Of a DNA stretch of 53,381 bases, positions 1 to 6,845 are shown piece after piece. Both the position numbers and the translations under genes were made by a program. A model generated the notes under the pieces. That model saw nothing but the letters and a program-made list of their open reading frames with translations, searched no databases and had not been told where the DNA came from. Source of the stretch: SURF-32 sp964648365 (GTDB lineage Bacteria > Planctomycetota > Phycisphaerae > UBA1845); the NCBI GenBank assembly GCA_964648365.1, contig CAZYLK010000016.1, positions 1 through 53,381 of the forward strand, given 5' to 3'. How positions within the stretch are numbered: position 1 is the first letter of the stretch; each line of letters opens with the position of its first letter.

Positions 1-1
1 G

Positions 2-709
2 TCGGATGCGCCGCCGCAGTCTGAGACCAAGCCGCCCGACGACGGCACGGCCGGGGAGGCGTCGAAGACCGCGGACACATCAAACGCAGCTCCCGCCAAG
101 TCGGCGCAGAGCAAGCCGGACGAAAAGCTCGAACCGGGCGTCGTCGTTGATGCGGCTGACCGCTGGCGGCTCATCGCCGCCTTCCGCGCGTTTCATCCCG
201 GGGCGCCGGTGACGTACTACGGCGAGGAAGTCGGCATGACGGGTGATTCGCCGCCGCTGGCCCGCGGGCCGATGTGGTGGCCCGACGCCTCCTCCGCGGC
301 GAAAAAGCCCGAGGGCTACCGCGAGGACTTCCTGCAACTGACGCGAATGCTGAACACGCTGCGCCGCGCGCATGAGCCGATTCGGCGGGGCGATTGCCGG
401 CCGGTCATGGCAGACGATCAGAAGCGCGTGATCGCGTTTTCCCGCTCGATTCCCGGTCGATCGGTGATCGCGGTGTTCAACTGCTCGACGCAGAAGCAGA
501 CGGTGCAGTTCAAAGCGGGCGACGCCGGAGAACTGATCGGCGTGCTGGCGCCGCAGCTTCGCCCCGCGCGGGCGACCGGCCCGGACCTGCACGTCAACGG
601 CAGCCGGGCGATCGCCGACCCGGACGGCAAGGTCGAACTCAACCTCGATCCGATGAGCGTCCGCCTGCTGCTCGTACCCGAGACGCCGGGAGGACAACCG
701 GGCTGGTAG
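2..709 (+). CDS. GH13 alpha-amylase-family protein, C-terminal part (5' end outside window)
   Basis: The reading frame is open from the left edge to a TAG at 707-709, giving about 235 residues of the C-terminal half. The motif PVTYYGEEVGMTG followed by RGPMWWPD matches the part of GH13 glycosidases (neopullulanase/cyclomaltodextrinase-like) near the end of the (beta/alpha)8 barrel. The stretch after it (FLQLTRMLNTLRRAHEPIRRGD, then VIAFSRS and VIAVFNCS) fits the last barrel helix and the C-terminal beta-sandwich. Substrate is probably an alpha-glucan; the catalytic residues lie mostly upstream and are not visible. Oddity: residues ~1-50 are a Pro/Ala/Lys/Asp-rich low-complexity stretch placed directly before the VTYYGEE segment, where GH13 enzymes normally have a short loop. 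Family assignment is firm, substrate is not. Confidence 0.85.
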   Translation, partial: SDAPPQSETKPPDDGTAGEASKTADTSNAAPAKSAQSKPDEKLEPGVVVDAADRWRLIAAFRAFHPGAPVTYYGEEVGMTGDSPPLARGPMWWPDASSAAKKPEGYREDFLQLTRMLNTLRRAHEPIRRGDCRPVMADDQKRVIAFSRSIPGRSVIAVFNCSTQKQTVQFKAGDAGELIGVLAPQLRPARATGPDLHVNGSRAIADPDGKVELNLDPMSVRLLLVPETPGGQPGW

Positions 710-730
710 GTCGTCGCGCCGGCACCGAGC

Positions 731-751
731 CGCGTGGCTTCAGCCCGCGCG
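731..751. repeat. Imperfect CGCGGGCTTCAGCCCGCG-type palindrome
   Basis: Just after the amylase stop, CGCGTGGCTTCAGCCCGCG is a one-insertion variant of the perfect palindrome found inside the TMTC-like gene at 34944-34961. Both are preceded by GAGC. It is a short REP-like element; a role as transcription end or RNA stabiliser is possible but there is no T tract. Confidence 0.45.
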
Positions 752-834
752 AACGTGCGATTGCGGCATCGGTGGAACGTCGCGCACGGTGACCTGACAT
801 CCGAGCGGCGGAACGGTCGCGTCGGGGCGGCGCG

Positions 835-1215
835 TCATACGACGGCCGCTTCGTACTGCACCAGTTCCACCTCGATGCCGTCCGGATCCATGAAGTAGAG
901 ACGCTGGCCCGGCTCGTAGTCCGCCTCGTGGTGCGGCTCGACGCCGAGTTCGCGCAGGCGACGCTTCGCGGCATCCAGGCTGTCGACGACGAATCCGAAG
1001 TGGTTGAGGCCGACGGCGTCGTAGTCCGCATCGGCGCGGCCGGGTTTGACTGCCTCGAAAAGAGCGAGGTAGCAGCGCTCGTCGCCGACGTGGGCCGCCT
1101 CCTGCCCGTCGCTGGTCTTGCCCCGCCAGCGGACGTGAAAGCCGAACATCCGGCAGTAGAAATCAACCGAGCGTTCGACGCTGGCGACGGTGAGGTTGAC
1201 GTGTTCCAGGTACAT
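835..1215 (-). CDS. VOC-fold (glyoxalase/fosfomycin-resistance-like) protein
   Basis: 126 aa, the usual size of a one-module VOC protein (two beta-alpha-beta-beta-beta units). Visible features are an N-terminal metal-ligand His in YLEHVNLTV, a second His at the start of the second unit (LNHFGFVVDS) and a Glu near the C-terminus (IEVELVQY), with the typical FMDPDGIEVE turn. These three positions match the metal site of VOC dioxygenases and lyases. The substrate cannot be read from sequence. An AGGAG ribosome-binding site lies about 8 nt before the ATG. The gene is divergent from the SufR-like regulator at 1497 and has its own strong promoter with an inverted repeat at the start site, so it is a good candidate target of that regulator. 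Confidence 0.85.
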   Translation of the reverse strand: MYLEHVNLTVASVERSVDFYCRMFGFHVRWRGKTSDGQEAAHVGDERCYLALFEAVKPGRADADYDAVGLNHFGFVVDSLDAAKRRLRELGVEPHHEADYEPGQRLYFMDPDGIEVELVQYEAAVV

Positions 1216-1232
1216 GGGGGCACTCCTTTTTT

Positions 1233-1250
1233 AGAAAGCGTTTGCTTTCT
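1233..1250. promoter_or_regulatory. Inverted repeat over the VOC start site (candidate operator)
   Basis: AGAAAGC-GTTT-GCTTTCT is a perfect 7-bp inverted repeat with a 4-bp spacer lying on the predicted transcription start of the VOC gene. A second palindrome, GCAAA-ATA-TTTGC (1281-1293), abuts the -35 box. Both are placed where a repressor would block the VOC promoter; the divergent regulator at 1497 is the obvious candidate. Binding is inferred, not shown. Confidence 0.5.
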
Positions 1251-1252
1251 CA

Positions 1253-1280
1253 ATTATGTAGCCTTCCGCTATTTTGTCAA
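1253..1280 (-). promoter_or_regulatory. Sigma70-type promoter of the VOC gene
   Basis: On the minus strand TTGACA (1280-1275) is followed after 16 bp by CATAAT (1258-1253), five of six matches to TATAAT. The element sits in an AT-rich island in otherwise very GC-rich DNA. The predicted start (~1246) is about 30 nt upstream of the ATG at 1215. Confidence 0.75.
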
Positions 1281-1382
1281 GCAAAATATTTGCAAAACCA
1301 AGGGGCGCAGGGTAAGCTCTTGCAGAAGCTCGCGTTGCGCCGCCGGACGGACGGCCGGCGCCCCGGCTCGGGAGCGGAGCCA

Positions 1383-1480
1383 CCACCGTTTGAGAACCGG
1401 TGTCGAGTGGGTTCCGTCGGATGGAAACCGGTGCCCGATAGGTTCCACCGGTTACAAACCGGTGCCACATGGGCTCCACC
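1383..1480 (+). repeat. Tandem palindromic ACCGGTT-type repeats, period 31
   Basis: Three consecutive 31-bp units (1383-1413, 1414-1444, 1445-1475) plus CCACC. Each contains a form of ACCGGTT-N2-3-AACCGGTGCC. The array ends 16 bp before the regulator start codon at 1497 and immediately before its GAAGGAG ribosome-binding site. Related arrays are at 7787 (period 29) and 45941 (period 30). Confidence 0.75.
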
Positions 1481-1496
1481 GAAGGAGACGACGCCG

Positions 1497-2186
1497 TTGT
1501 CCAACCCGCGTGTGCGAGAGTTACCCGCCACAACGCCCGCTCAGCAGCGGCTGCTCGAACAGCTCAAGCGCTGCGGACCTGCCACGGCCGGGGAGCTTGC
1601 CCGGCGGCTGTCACTGACGGCGATGGCGGTGCGCCAGCATCTGGCGGCACTGGAGGAACTCGGGCATGTCGAGCAGCGGACGGACGCGCCGAGCGGGCGG
1701 GGCCGGCCGGCGATCCGCTGGTCGCTGGCGCCGCGGTCGCGGGCGGCGTTCCCTGATCGCCACGGCGAACTGACCTGCGGGCTGATCGACGCGATGCGGA
1801 CGACCATCGGCGAGTCGGGCCTGCTGAAAGTCATCGACACCCGCGCCGTCGCCCAGGCAGCCGCCTACCGCCGGGATCTGCCCGGAATGTCCGCGTCGCT
1901 CAAGAGCCGCGTCGAAGCCCTCGCCCGCCGCCGCACGGAGGAGGGCTATATGGCCGAGGCCGTGCGCGAAGGCCGCGGCGCGTGGCTGCTGATCGAGCAT
2001 CACTGCCCCATCTGCGAAGCCGCCGAGTCCTGCACGGGCCTGTGCAGCGCGGAGCTGCGCGTGTTTCAGGAGGCGCTGGGAGATGACGTCGTTGTCGAGC
2101 GCACGGAGCATCTGCTGGGGGGGGGGGATCGGTGCGTGTACCGCATCAGGAGAAGTAGCGAATGGCGAATAGCGAATAACGAATGA
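1497..2186 (+). CDS. SufR/DeoR-like winged-helix regulator with C-terminal cysteine cluster
   Basis: 229 aa from a TTG start preceded at good distance by GAAGGAG; the longer open frame upstream runs through palindromic repeats and is not credible coding. Residues ~15-70 form a winged helix (LARRLSLTAMAVRQHLAALEELGHV, then a GRGRP wing). The C-terminal half has the SufR-type cluster HHCPICEAAESCTGLCSAEL, four Cys that in cyanobacterial SufR-like proteins hold an Fe-S cluster, followed by VERTEHLLGGGDRCVYRI. It probably senses Fe-S status or redox; targets are unknown, but the divergent VOC promoter is close. Odd points: an 11-G run (2117-2127) encodes GGG+D, and the last ~10 residues (SSEWRIANNE) are encoded by a dispersed repeat, so the natural C-terminus was probably altered by it. 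Confidence 0.8.
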   Translation: MSNPRVRELPATTPAQQRLLEQLKRCGPATAGELARRLSLTAMAVRQHLAALEELGHVEQRTDAPSGRGRPAIRWSLAPRSRAAFPDRHGELTCGLIDAMRTTIGESGLLKVIDTRAVAQAAAYRRDLPGMSASLKSRVEALARRRTEEGYMAEAVREGRGAWLLIEHHCPICEAAESCTGLCSAELRVFQEALGDDVVVERTEHLLGGGDRCVYRIRRSSEWRIANNE

Positions 2187-2190
2187 AGAG
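2154..2190 (+). repeat. GCGAATAGCGAATAACGAATG element, copy 1
   Basis: AGTAGCGAATGGCGAATAGC and the following GAATAACGAATGAAGAG form a copy of a dispersed element that also occurs at 38633-38737, inverted at 38816-38857, and at 40122-40160. Here it supplies the last codons and the TGA stop of the SufR-like gene. Confidence 0.75.
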
Positions 2191-2313
2191 CCGTGCGTAA
2201 CGGGCGGCGAGTGGTTGGAGCCAGAGGAAACGGCCTTCGCAGGTGGTTGCCCGACGCGGTTCTGCGAGGGCCCGCATCGACGTCGGGAAGTCGACGGACG
2301 TTTCAGACATCGG

Positions 2314-2328
2314 TAGAATGGTGATATG
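2314..2328 (+). promoter_or_regulatory. TAGAAT -10 element placed for leaderless transcription
   Basis: TAGAAT (2314-2319) ends 6 nt before the ATG at 2326 of the HEPN gene, so transcription would begin at or next to the start codon. No Shine-Dalgarno sequence precedes the ATG. The same arrangement recurs at 6831 and 34315. Confidence 0.45.
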
Positions 2329-2715
2329 GTTCCGACGTGGTTTGATCTCGCCAGGGATGCGCGCACGGCAGCTAACCGGCTCGTGAGTGACAACTACCGC
2401 TCTTGTCTCAATCGAGCCTATTATGCCGCGTATTCAAGAGTGACGTTTGCGCTGGCCGCCGCACCCGGCATCGCCTTTCCCTCCGGACGGGAGGGTCCGA
2501 GCCATCCTGGAGAGGCCGGTACGGGTGGCATTCGTCGGTTGATTGAGACGAGCATGCCCGGAATGGAAGCGTCCAGGCGTGTTTGGTTGTCGGAGCTGAT
2601 CGGCCGACTGTATACATTACGGATCGACGCAGACTATAAGCCGTCTGTAGAGGTCAATGCCGGTGACGCCCGCGAAGCCGTGTCCATCATGAAGAACGTC
2701 TTTGACGCCTTTTGA
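2326..2715 (+). CDS. HEPN-domain protein
   Basis: 129 aa, all predicted helical. The segment NYRSCLNRAYYAAYSRVTFAL is the hallmark helix of HEPN proteins of the PF05168 type (RAYYAA(Y/F)). The RNase signature R-x(4-6)-H of toxic HEPN proteins is not evident, so it may be a non-catalytic or regulatory HEPN. It is followed 16 bp later by a small co-directional gene, giving a two-gene unit reminiscent of HEPN toxin-antitoxin modules, but the partner is not a nucleotidyltransferase (MNT). GC content is clearly lower than in the neighbouring genes, consistent with transfer. Family call firm, function open. Confidence 0.75.
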   Translation: MVPTWFDLARDARTAANRLVSDNYRSCLNRAYYAAYSRVTFALAAAPGIAFPSGREGPSHPGEAGTGGIRRLIETSMPGMEASRRVWLSELIGRLYTLRIDADYKPSVEVNAGDAREAVSIMKNVFDAF

Positions 2716-2731
2716 CTACGGGAGACAACAG

Positions 2732-2983
2732 TTGCCAACGACCGCACAACAGGACGAGATTGTCGATCGCGTACGAAAGCAGTTAGCCGATGCCGAGGCT
2801 GAGGGTGTTTACCTGAAGGTGTCGGATTTCAAGCTAGACGATGAGTGGCTGTACATCGTCGTCGAGCCCCAGAAGAGCGGCGTTCGCGCGTCGGATCACG
2901 CTAATCTGATGGCGAAGATCGAGCGGGAACTGCGCAGAGATGGCGTCGACCAGGTTCTCCTCGTCCCGGCGCTGCAGCACTGA
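2732..2983 (+). CDS. Small protein paired with the HEPN gene (unknown)
   Basis: 83 aa from TTG 2732, chosen because GGGAG lies 7 nt upstream; the in-frame TTG at 2702 inside the HEPN gene lacks such a site. The protein is soluble and charged, with a predicted alpha-beta-beta-alpha layout (EIVDRVRKQLADAEAEGV, then YLKVSDFKLDDEWLYIVVEP, then a helix and VLLVPAL). No recognised motif. Its size and tight spacing behind the HEPN gene suggest a binding partner or antitoxin. Function is unknown. Confidence 0.6.
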   Translation: MPTTAQQDEIVDRVRKQLADAEAEGVYLKVSDFKLDDEWLYIVVEPQKSGVRASDHANLMAKIERELRRDGVDQVLLVPALQH

Positions 2984-3026
2984 TCGGAGCACATCGACAG
3001 CAGGATGGTCTGCCGCGGCGCTGCGA

Positions 3027-3122
3027 CTACCCCACCGGCCCGTGGAAGGAAAGCGACAAGGCCGTGTAGAGCAACCAGTACCCAGCCAGAAGAAACGCCA
3101 ATACCCCTGCGAGGAAGCCCAT
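3027..3122 (-). CDS. 31-residue single-span membrane peptide B
   Basis: ATG at 3122 with GGAG 7 nt upstream, TAG at 3029-3027. The peptide starts MGFLAGVLAFLLAGYWLLY and is one hydrophobic helix with a short polar tail (HGPVG). It has the same length as the peptide at 3195-3290 and a similar MGxxxGxL start, so the two may be paralogues. Same strand and downstream of the secreted protein at 3369-4253. Too short for usual gene callers; supported by its ribosome-binding site, hydrophobicity and the tandem partner. Confidence 0.5.
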   Translation of the reverse strand: MGFLAGVLAFLLAGYWLLYTALSLSFHGPVG

Positions 3123-3194
3123 CAGAATTCTCCGCGGTTTCCAACATGCGGCCGACGGCAACCGGTCACCAACCGTTGCGACATTGATGGCCGA

Positions 3195-3290
3195 TTACGG
3201 TCCAAGCAGCGTTTCGAACATCGCCGCCACCAATCCCAGGAAAAGCGTGATGCCCAATGCCGAGAGAAACCCGCCTATAAAGCCGCCCAT
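3195..3290 (-). CDS. 31-residue single-span membrane peptide A
   Basis: ATG at 3290, TAA at 3197-3195; GAGGG and AGAGG lie just upstream on the minus strand. The peptide begins MGGFIGGFLSALGITLFLGL and ends AAMFETLLGP: one glycine-rich hydrophobic helix. It starts 78 bp after the stop of the secreted protein at 3369 and 72 bp before its 31-residue partner. Possible roles are a membrane-active small protein, a regulator, or a type-I-toxin-like peptide; nothing in the sequence decides. Confidence 0.5.
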   Translation of the reverse strand: MGGFIGGFLSALGITLFLGLVAAMFETLLGP

Positions 3291-3368
3291 CCTCTGGACC
3301 CTCGCGCGCCTGCCGATGCTGATCTACGATGCGTCATGCTACCGGCCTGCAGGAGCAAGTCAATCCTG

Positions 3369-4253
3369 TCACGGAAGTTCGATGCCCTTCAGCTCAAACG
3401 CCACCGGCACTGACTTCTGATTGACCGCGACCTTCAGCCGCAGGCGGGTGGTTGGCGGCAGGTCGGCGTCGTCTTCGAGGACGATGATCGTCGCGTCGCC
3501 GGTGGAGGTCATCTTGCTGGCGTAGAGCGGTTCGCCCTTGTCGTCGATCAGTTCCACGTCGAGCAGGGCGTCGGCGTTGCCGGTGACGTTGAGCGTGACG
3601 GACTTGCCCGGCTCGCCGCTCATGAAAAAGCCCGCCTGTTTCTGCTTCGGATCGGCCACGGCCACCGCAATGCCGGCCGCCTTGAGCGCCCCGTCCTCGA
3701 TGGTCTTGCCGGCCTTCGCGAGAACGCCGTCGATGGTCAGCTCGCGCGCTTCGCCGGTGCGCAGTTCGATCACGCCCGCCAGTGTCTCGATCCTCGTCGC
3801 CTTGCGCGGCGGCAGGTCGAACTGCAGATCGACCGTGATCTGGTCGGCGGAAGCGTCGGGGCGGCCGAAGTTCATCGACTCGCGGTCGATCTGGACGAAC
3901 TCGGTGCGCGGATCGGTGAAGCCGACCTTGAAGTCCTTCGCGAGCGTCATCGGCGCGTCGCCGTCGAAGCCGGCGCTTTTCAGTGCCACCTTGCCGAAAT
4001 GCGTCGCGGCCGCGACGGACGGGCCGCGCAGCTCCAGCGAGATCGTCAGCATGTTCTGATCCATGCCCCAGCTTGAGAACACCTGCATGCCGGAGTCGTC
4101 CGACGACTTGGGCTTCATGTCCTTGAAGCGGTTTTCGCTGATGCTCAGCACGCGGACGTCGACGCCGTCCGGTCCGTCGCCGGCGGTCGGCGCAACGGGA
4201 GCGATGGGGGCAAGCGTATTCAGACTCGCGATCGTCAGCAGCAGCGTCAGCAT
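3369..4253 (-). CDS. Secreted protein of unknown function
   Basis: 294 aa from the ATG at 4253, chosen because CGGAGAC lies 9 nt upstream and translation there starts with a signal peptide (MLTLLLTIASLNTLAPIAP, then APTAGDG). The mature part is beta-rich, without cysteine pairs or a catalytic motif I recognise. It reads like two or more Ig-like or beta-sandwich segments (FKVGFTDPRTEFVQIDRESM; VTLNVTGNADALLDVELIDDKGE; LRLKVAVNQKSVPVAFELKGIEL). Probably periplasmic or surface located. It heads a possible minus-strand operon with the two 31-residue membrane peptides. Function unknown. Confidence 0.7.
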   Translation of the reverse strand: MLTLLLTIASLNTLAPIAPVAPTAGDGPDGVDVRVLSISENRFKDMKPKSSDDSGMQVFSSWGMDQNMLTISLELRGPSVAAATHFGKVALKSAGFDGDAPMTLAKDFKVGFTDPRTEFVQIDRESMNFGRPDASADQITVDLQFDLPPRKATRIETLAGVIELRTGEARELTIDGVLAKAGKTIEDGALKAAGIAVAVADPKQKQAGFFMSGEPGKSVTLNVTGNADALLDVELIDDKGEPLYASKMTSTGDATIIVLEDDADLPPTTRLRLKVAVNQKSVPVAFELKGIELP

Positions 4254-4594
4254 GAGTATAGTCTCCGAGTGATTCCCGCGACGGCGCACGGCTCAACGGA
4301 TGTTGTCGGCGCGGGGCGGCGACAGTTGCGGTTGGGCGGTGGTTTCCGGTCCGCGCAGCCGACGTGACGTTGCTGAACCGGTAATCACCCACGTGCGCAA
4401 CGGTAGGACCGCGTGCTATCGGAGCCAGCGGGCGTGGCTTGGGCGGTTCGCCTCAACAGTCGACCAAGCACGGTCATGTTTGCTAGGCTCGGGGAATCGG
4501 CGGCGTCGACATCCCGTATGAAGCGTTAGGGAGTTGACAAGTACGGCAATGTGCCGTACACTTGTTCGGGTAGAAACTAGGAGCGGCGTACATC
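4254..4594. other. Intergenic region ahead of the TacA/TacT-like pair
   Basis: 341 bp between the divergent secreted-protein gene and the toxin-antitoxin pair. I see no credible gene. The only clear element is the promoter/operator at 4534-4562. Confidence 0.6.
4534..4562 (+). promoter_or_regulatory. Promoter with embedded operator of the toxin-antitoxin operon
   Basis: TTGACA (4534-4539), 17 bp, TACACT (4557-4562). The spacer is a perfect inverted repeat GTACGGCA-ATG-TGCCGTAC (4541-4559), with ACAAG and ACTTGT extending the symmetry outward. An operator inside the promoter fits the autorepression typical of ribbon-helix-helix antitoxins such as the product of the next gene. Confidence 0.75.
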
Positions 4595-4882
4595 ATGCCT
4601 CAAGGAACTGAACGTAAGAAAACGGCGCGACTGGAGGCTCGCCTCACACCCGCCATCTACGCACTGCTTCAGCGCGCTGCGGAGATCCAAGGGCGAAGCG
4701 TCTCCGAGTTTGTCGTCAGCGCTGCACAGGAGGCGGCGGCGACGACGATTGAGCGCCAGGAATTGATCAGGTTGACGCTCGCGGATCAGGAGCGGTTTGC
4801 CGCGGCACTTCGCAAGCCCAGGATCACGCCTGCGATGAAGCGGGCCGCGGCCGCGCATCGTAATCTGATCGAACGCTCGTGA
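4595..4882 (+). CDS. DUF1778 (TacA-type) ribbon-helix-helix antitoxin
   Basis: 95 aa. The N-terminal KKTARLEARLTPAIYALLQRAAEIQGRSVSEFVVSAAQEAA is a classic DUF1778 ribbon-helix-helix DNA-binding segment. The C-terminal third (ERFAAALRKPRITPAMKRAA) matches the region that wraps the GNAT toxin. It overlaps the toxin gene by 4 bp. AGGAG lies 11 nt before the ATG. It is expected to bind and neutralise the acetyltransferase and, with it, to repress the palindromic promoter upstream. Confidence 0.9.
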   Translation: MPQGTERKKTARLEARLTPAIYALLQRAAEIQGRSVSEFVVSAAQEAAATTIERQELIRLTLADQERFAAALRKPRITPAMKRAAAAHRNLIERS

Positions 4883-5397
4883 AGCAGCGTCCATTTCGCA
4901 TCGAAGCGTTGGGCGATCATGACAGGACGGACTTCGACTCTGGATCGGAGCCGCTGGATGTCTATCTTCGCACACGGGCCAAACAGGACGTGCGTCGGCG
5001 CGTCAGTGCCTGCTACGTCGCCATTGAGATCGCCACGGGCCGACTCGCGGGATTCTACACTTTGGCAGCAGCGGCGATCGTGCTGGAGGATCTCCCCGCA
5101 GCAGCGCGCAAACGCCTTCCTCGATATCCGACCGTCCCCGCGGTGCGCGTTGGCCGGCTCGCTGTAGACCGGCGGTATCAGGGCCGCAGGCTTGGCAGCG
5201 CCTTGCTCTTTGATGCGATCACGCGAACCGATCTCTCCGGAATCGCCGCGTTCGCAATCATTGTCGATGCCAAGGATGACGCTGCCGTTCGGTTTTATCA
5301 GCAGTTCGGGTTCCAATCATTCTCCGATCTCGAACGATCGCTCTTCCTGCCCATTGCTGAGGGGCTGAGACGATTAGCCCTCACCGGGCCGGATTGA
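4879..5397 (+). CDS. GNAT-family (TacT-type) acetyltransferase toxin
   Basis: 172 aa, GTG start overlapping the antitoxin stop. It has the GNAT fold with the acetyl-CoA loop VGRLAVDRRYQGRRLGSALLFDA (Q/R-x-x-G-x-G/A) and the C-terminal strand-helix DAAVRFYQQFGFQ containing the Tyr usual in this family. Known TacT/AtaT toxins acetylate the amino acid on charged tRNAs and stop translation; the length and the DUF1778 partner make this the best interpretation. The target tRNA is not predictable. Confidence 0.9.
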   Translation: MKQRPFRIEALGDHDRTDFDSGSEPLDVYLRTRAKQDVRRRVSACYVAIEIATGRLAGFYTLAAAAIVLEDLPAAARKRLPRYPTVPAVRVGRLAVDRRYQGRRLGSALLFDAITRTDLSGIAAFAIIVDAKDDAAVRFYQQFGFQSFSDLERSLFLPIAEGLRRLALTGPD

Positions 5398-5498
5398 ATC
5401 GCAGCAGACGCAACCCCGGATGGTCAGAGGGTTATCACCCGTCGGACGCCCGGCCCGTCACGTGCGGGCAGCAGCGGAGCGAATGAGGGACGCGAACC

Positions 5499-6563
5499 GT
5501 GGGAAGTGCGCTGATAGTCCTCGTGACGGCCGTAGCGGCCACAAGCCCGATTGCGGGCGCCGGGCCGCCGGAGGGCACAGCCGCCCTCGACTGGAGCGAC
5601 CCGGTACTGGCCATGCGTTGGAAGTATGGCCGCGTGGACGGCGTGACGGTGCCGGAAGAACTGTCGCGGGAACGCGTCGCGGGGGTCTATCGACGCAGCG
5701 ACCATCTTGGTTCGGAGTGGACACTCACGCTGAGCGCGGACGGCGGCTTTGAGCATGCGTGGCGGAGGTGCAATGGAAGCAACTCGTCGACGGCGGGGCG
5801 CTGGTCGCAGGCTGGCCCGACTTTGAGTCTGACGTACGACCGGACGCCTGATCCCGGCACAGCCCCACCCGCCACGCTCGACGTTCTCCGATACGGCAGC
5901 GACCTTGTTCTGGTTCCGTCGGACGAATCCGACGCATTCGTCTCCGTTGGGCCGGGGCCCTCAACGTGCTATCAACAGGCCGAATCCGCAACCGCTTCTA
6001 CAGCACCCTCGCCGTTTGTGTGCCATCTGTCGAGCAAGGGGTCGGTCTACCCAACCGGTGCACAACCGGAATTCTCAGTCCGAATCACAAACGTGTCAGG
6101 TACCGACATGATCGTTGACGGCCGTCCCCACGATTCGTCGTTCTGGCATTACTCGCAGTGCGTGTTTCATGTGGACGGCGGACCGATTCACAGACCCCGG
6201 ACGTTTCGCTGCCAGCCAGTGTGCCGGACAGCAGATTTACCGGAGGCAGAGGTCTTCTGCGTGCCGCCGTGTGACAGCTTCGGCCCATGCTCGGACGCAG
6301 GCCCCCAAGCCTGGTCAACGATCTTCCGATTCCCCGGCACCTACCGCATTCAGTGCTTCTACTTCACGGAAAACGACGATGGCGAGGTTTGGGTAGGAAA
6401 CGATTGGCGAGAGTGGCGAACGGCGGACACACCCAACGACCTGTTCGACCAGGTCGCCGCCGTCCCCGAGATGGCGGCGTCGAGCAACGTGGTGGTCATA
6501 CAGATCCTCACCCAACAGGAGTATCGCCAGTGGTGCGAGGGGGACAAGCTCTCACCGAAGTGA
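5499..6563 (+). CDS. Secreted protein of unknown function
   Basis: 354 aa from GTG 5499, with GAGGG upstream. The N-terminus is a signal peptide (MGSALIVLVTAVAATSPIAGAG). The mature protein has two parts. Residues ~55-150 look like a lipocalin-type module (VAGVYRRSD..SEWTLTLSADGGFEHAW...GRWSQAGPTLSLTYD). The remainder is beta-rich and holds about ten cysteines (CNGSN, CVFHVDG, CQPVCRT, CVPPCDSFGPC), suggesting disulfides outside the cytoplasm. No enzyme motif recognised. Its base composition is less GC-rich than its neighbours. Function unknown. Confidence 0.7.
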   Translation: MGSALIVLVTAVAATSPIAGAGPPEGTAALDWSDPVLAMRWKYGRVDGVTVPEELSRERVAGVYRRSDHLGSEWTLTLSADGGFEHAWRRCNGSNSSTAGRWSQAGPTLSLTYDRTPDPGTAPPATLDVLRYGSDLVLVPSDESDAFVSVGPGPSTCYQQAESATASTAPSPFVCHLSSKGSVYPTGAQPEFSVRITNVSGTDMIVDGRPHDSSFWHYSQCVFHVDGGPIHRPRTFRCQPVCRTADLPEAEVFCVPPCDSFGPCSDAGPQAWSTIFRFPGTYRIQCFYFTENDDGEVWVGNDWREWRTADTPNDLFDQVAAVPEMAASSNVVVIQILTQQEYRQWCEGDKLSPK

Positions 6564-6779
6564 CGCCGCCCCCACAGGGGCGAAGGCGCCGCAAATGCGG
6601 CTCGGGATAGCGGTGCGCAGTTCGTGGCCACGCGGTTGCGCGAGGTTTCGCGCGCTGAGGCCGCGGCCTGGCGCGAGCGTTCGGTTGCTCCGCGGTTGCG
6701 GCCGTGCCCTGCGCCCGGCCGGTCGCTGACGCTCGCGGTTCGGATTGGCCGGCTCCGGTCCACGCGCCGTCGCCGCCTG

Positions 6780-6820
6780 ACTCCCTCTTCCCTTACTCCC
6801 TCACTCCCTCACTCCCTTCC
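6780..6820 (+). repeat. CTCCCTCACTCCC polypyrimidine element
   Basis: Repeated ACTCCCT units in the spacer just before the promoter at 6831. A larger, alternately oriented cluster of the same sequence is at 44369-44589. On the other strand it reads GGGAGTGAGGGAGTAAGGG. Confidence 0.6.
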
Positions 6821-6830
6821 ACCAATCTGC

Positions 6831-6845
6831 TACAATCCCCCCATG
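6831..6845 (+). promoter_or_regulatory. TACAAT -10 element placed for leaderless transcription
   Basis: TACAAT (6831-6836) ends 6 nt before the ATG at 6843; only CCCCCC lies between, with no Shine-Dalgarno sequence. Same geometry as at 2314 and 34315. Confidence 0.5.

Noticed and set aside
2896..3147. 83-codon minus-strand ORF overlapping the small HEPN partner
   Set aside because: It lies opposite the HEPN partner and in a different frame from the 31-residue peptide at 3027-3122, which has the better ribosome-binding site and hydrophobic profile.
6624..6842. N-terminal extension of the protein at 6843
   Set aside because: It would translate GC-rich repeats and the polypyrimidine element; the promoter and ATG at 6843 fit a start there.
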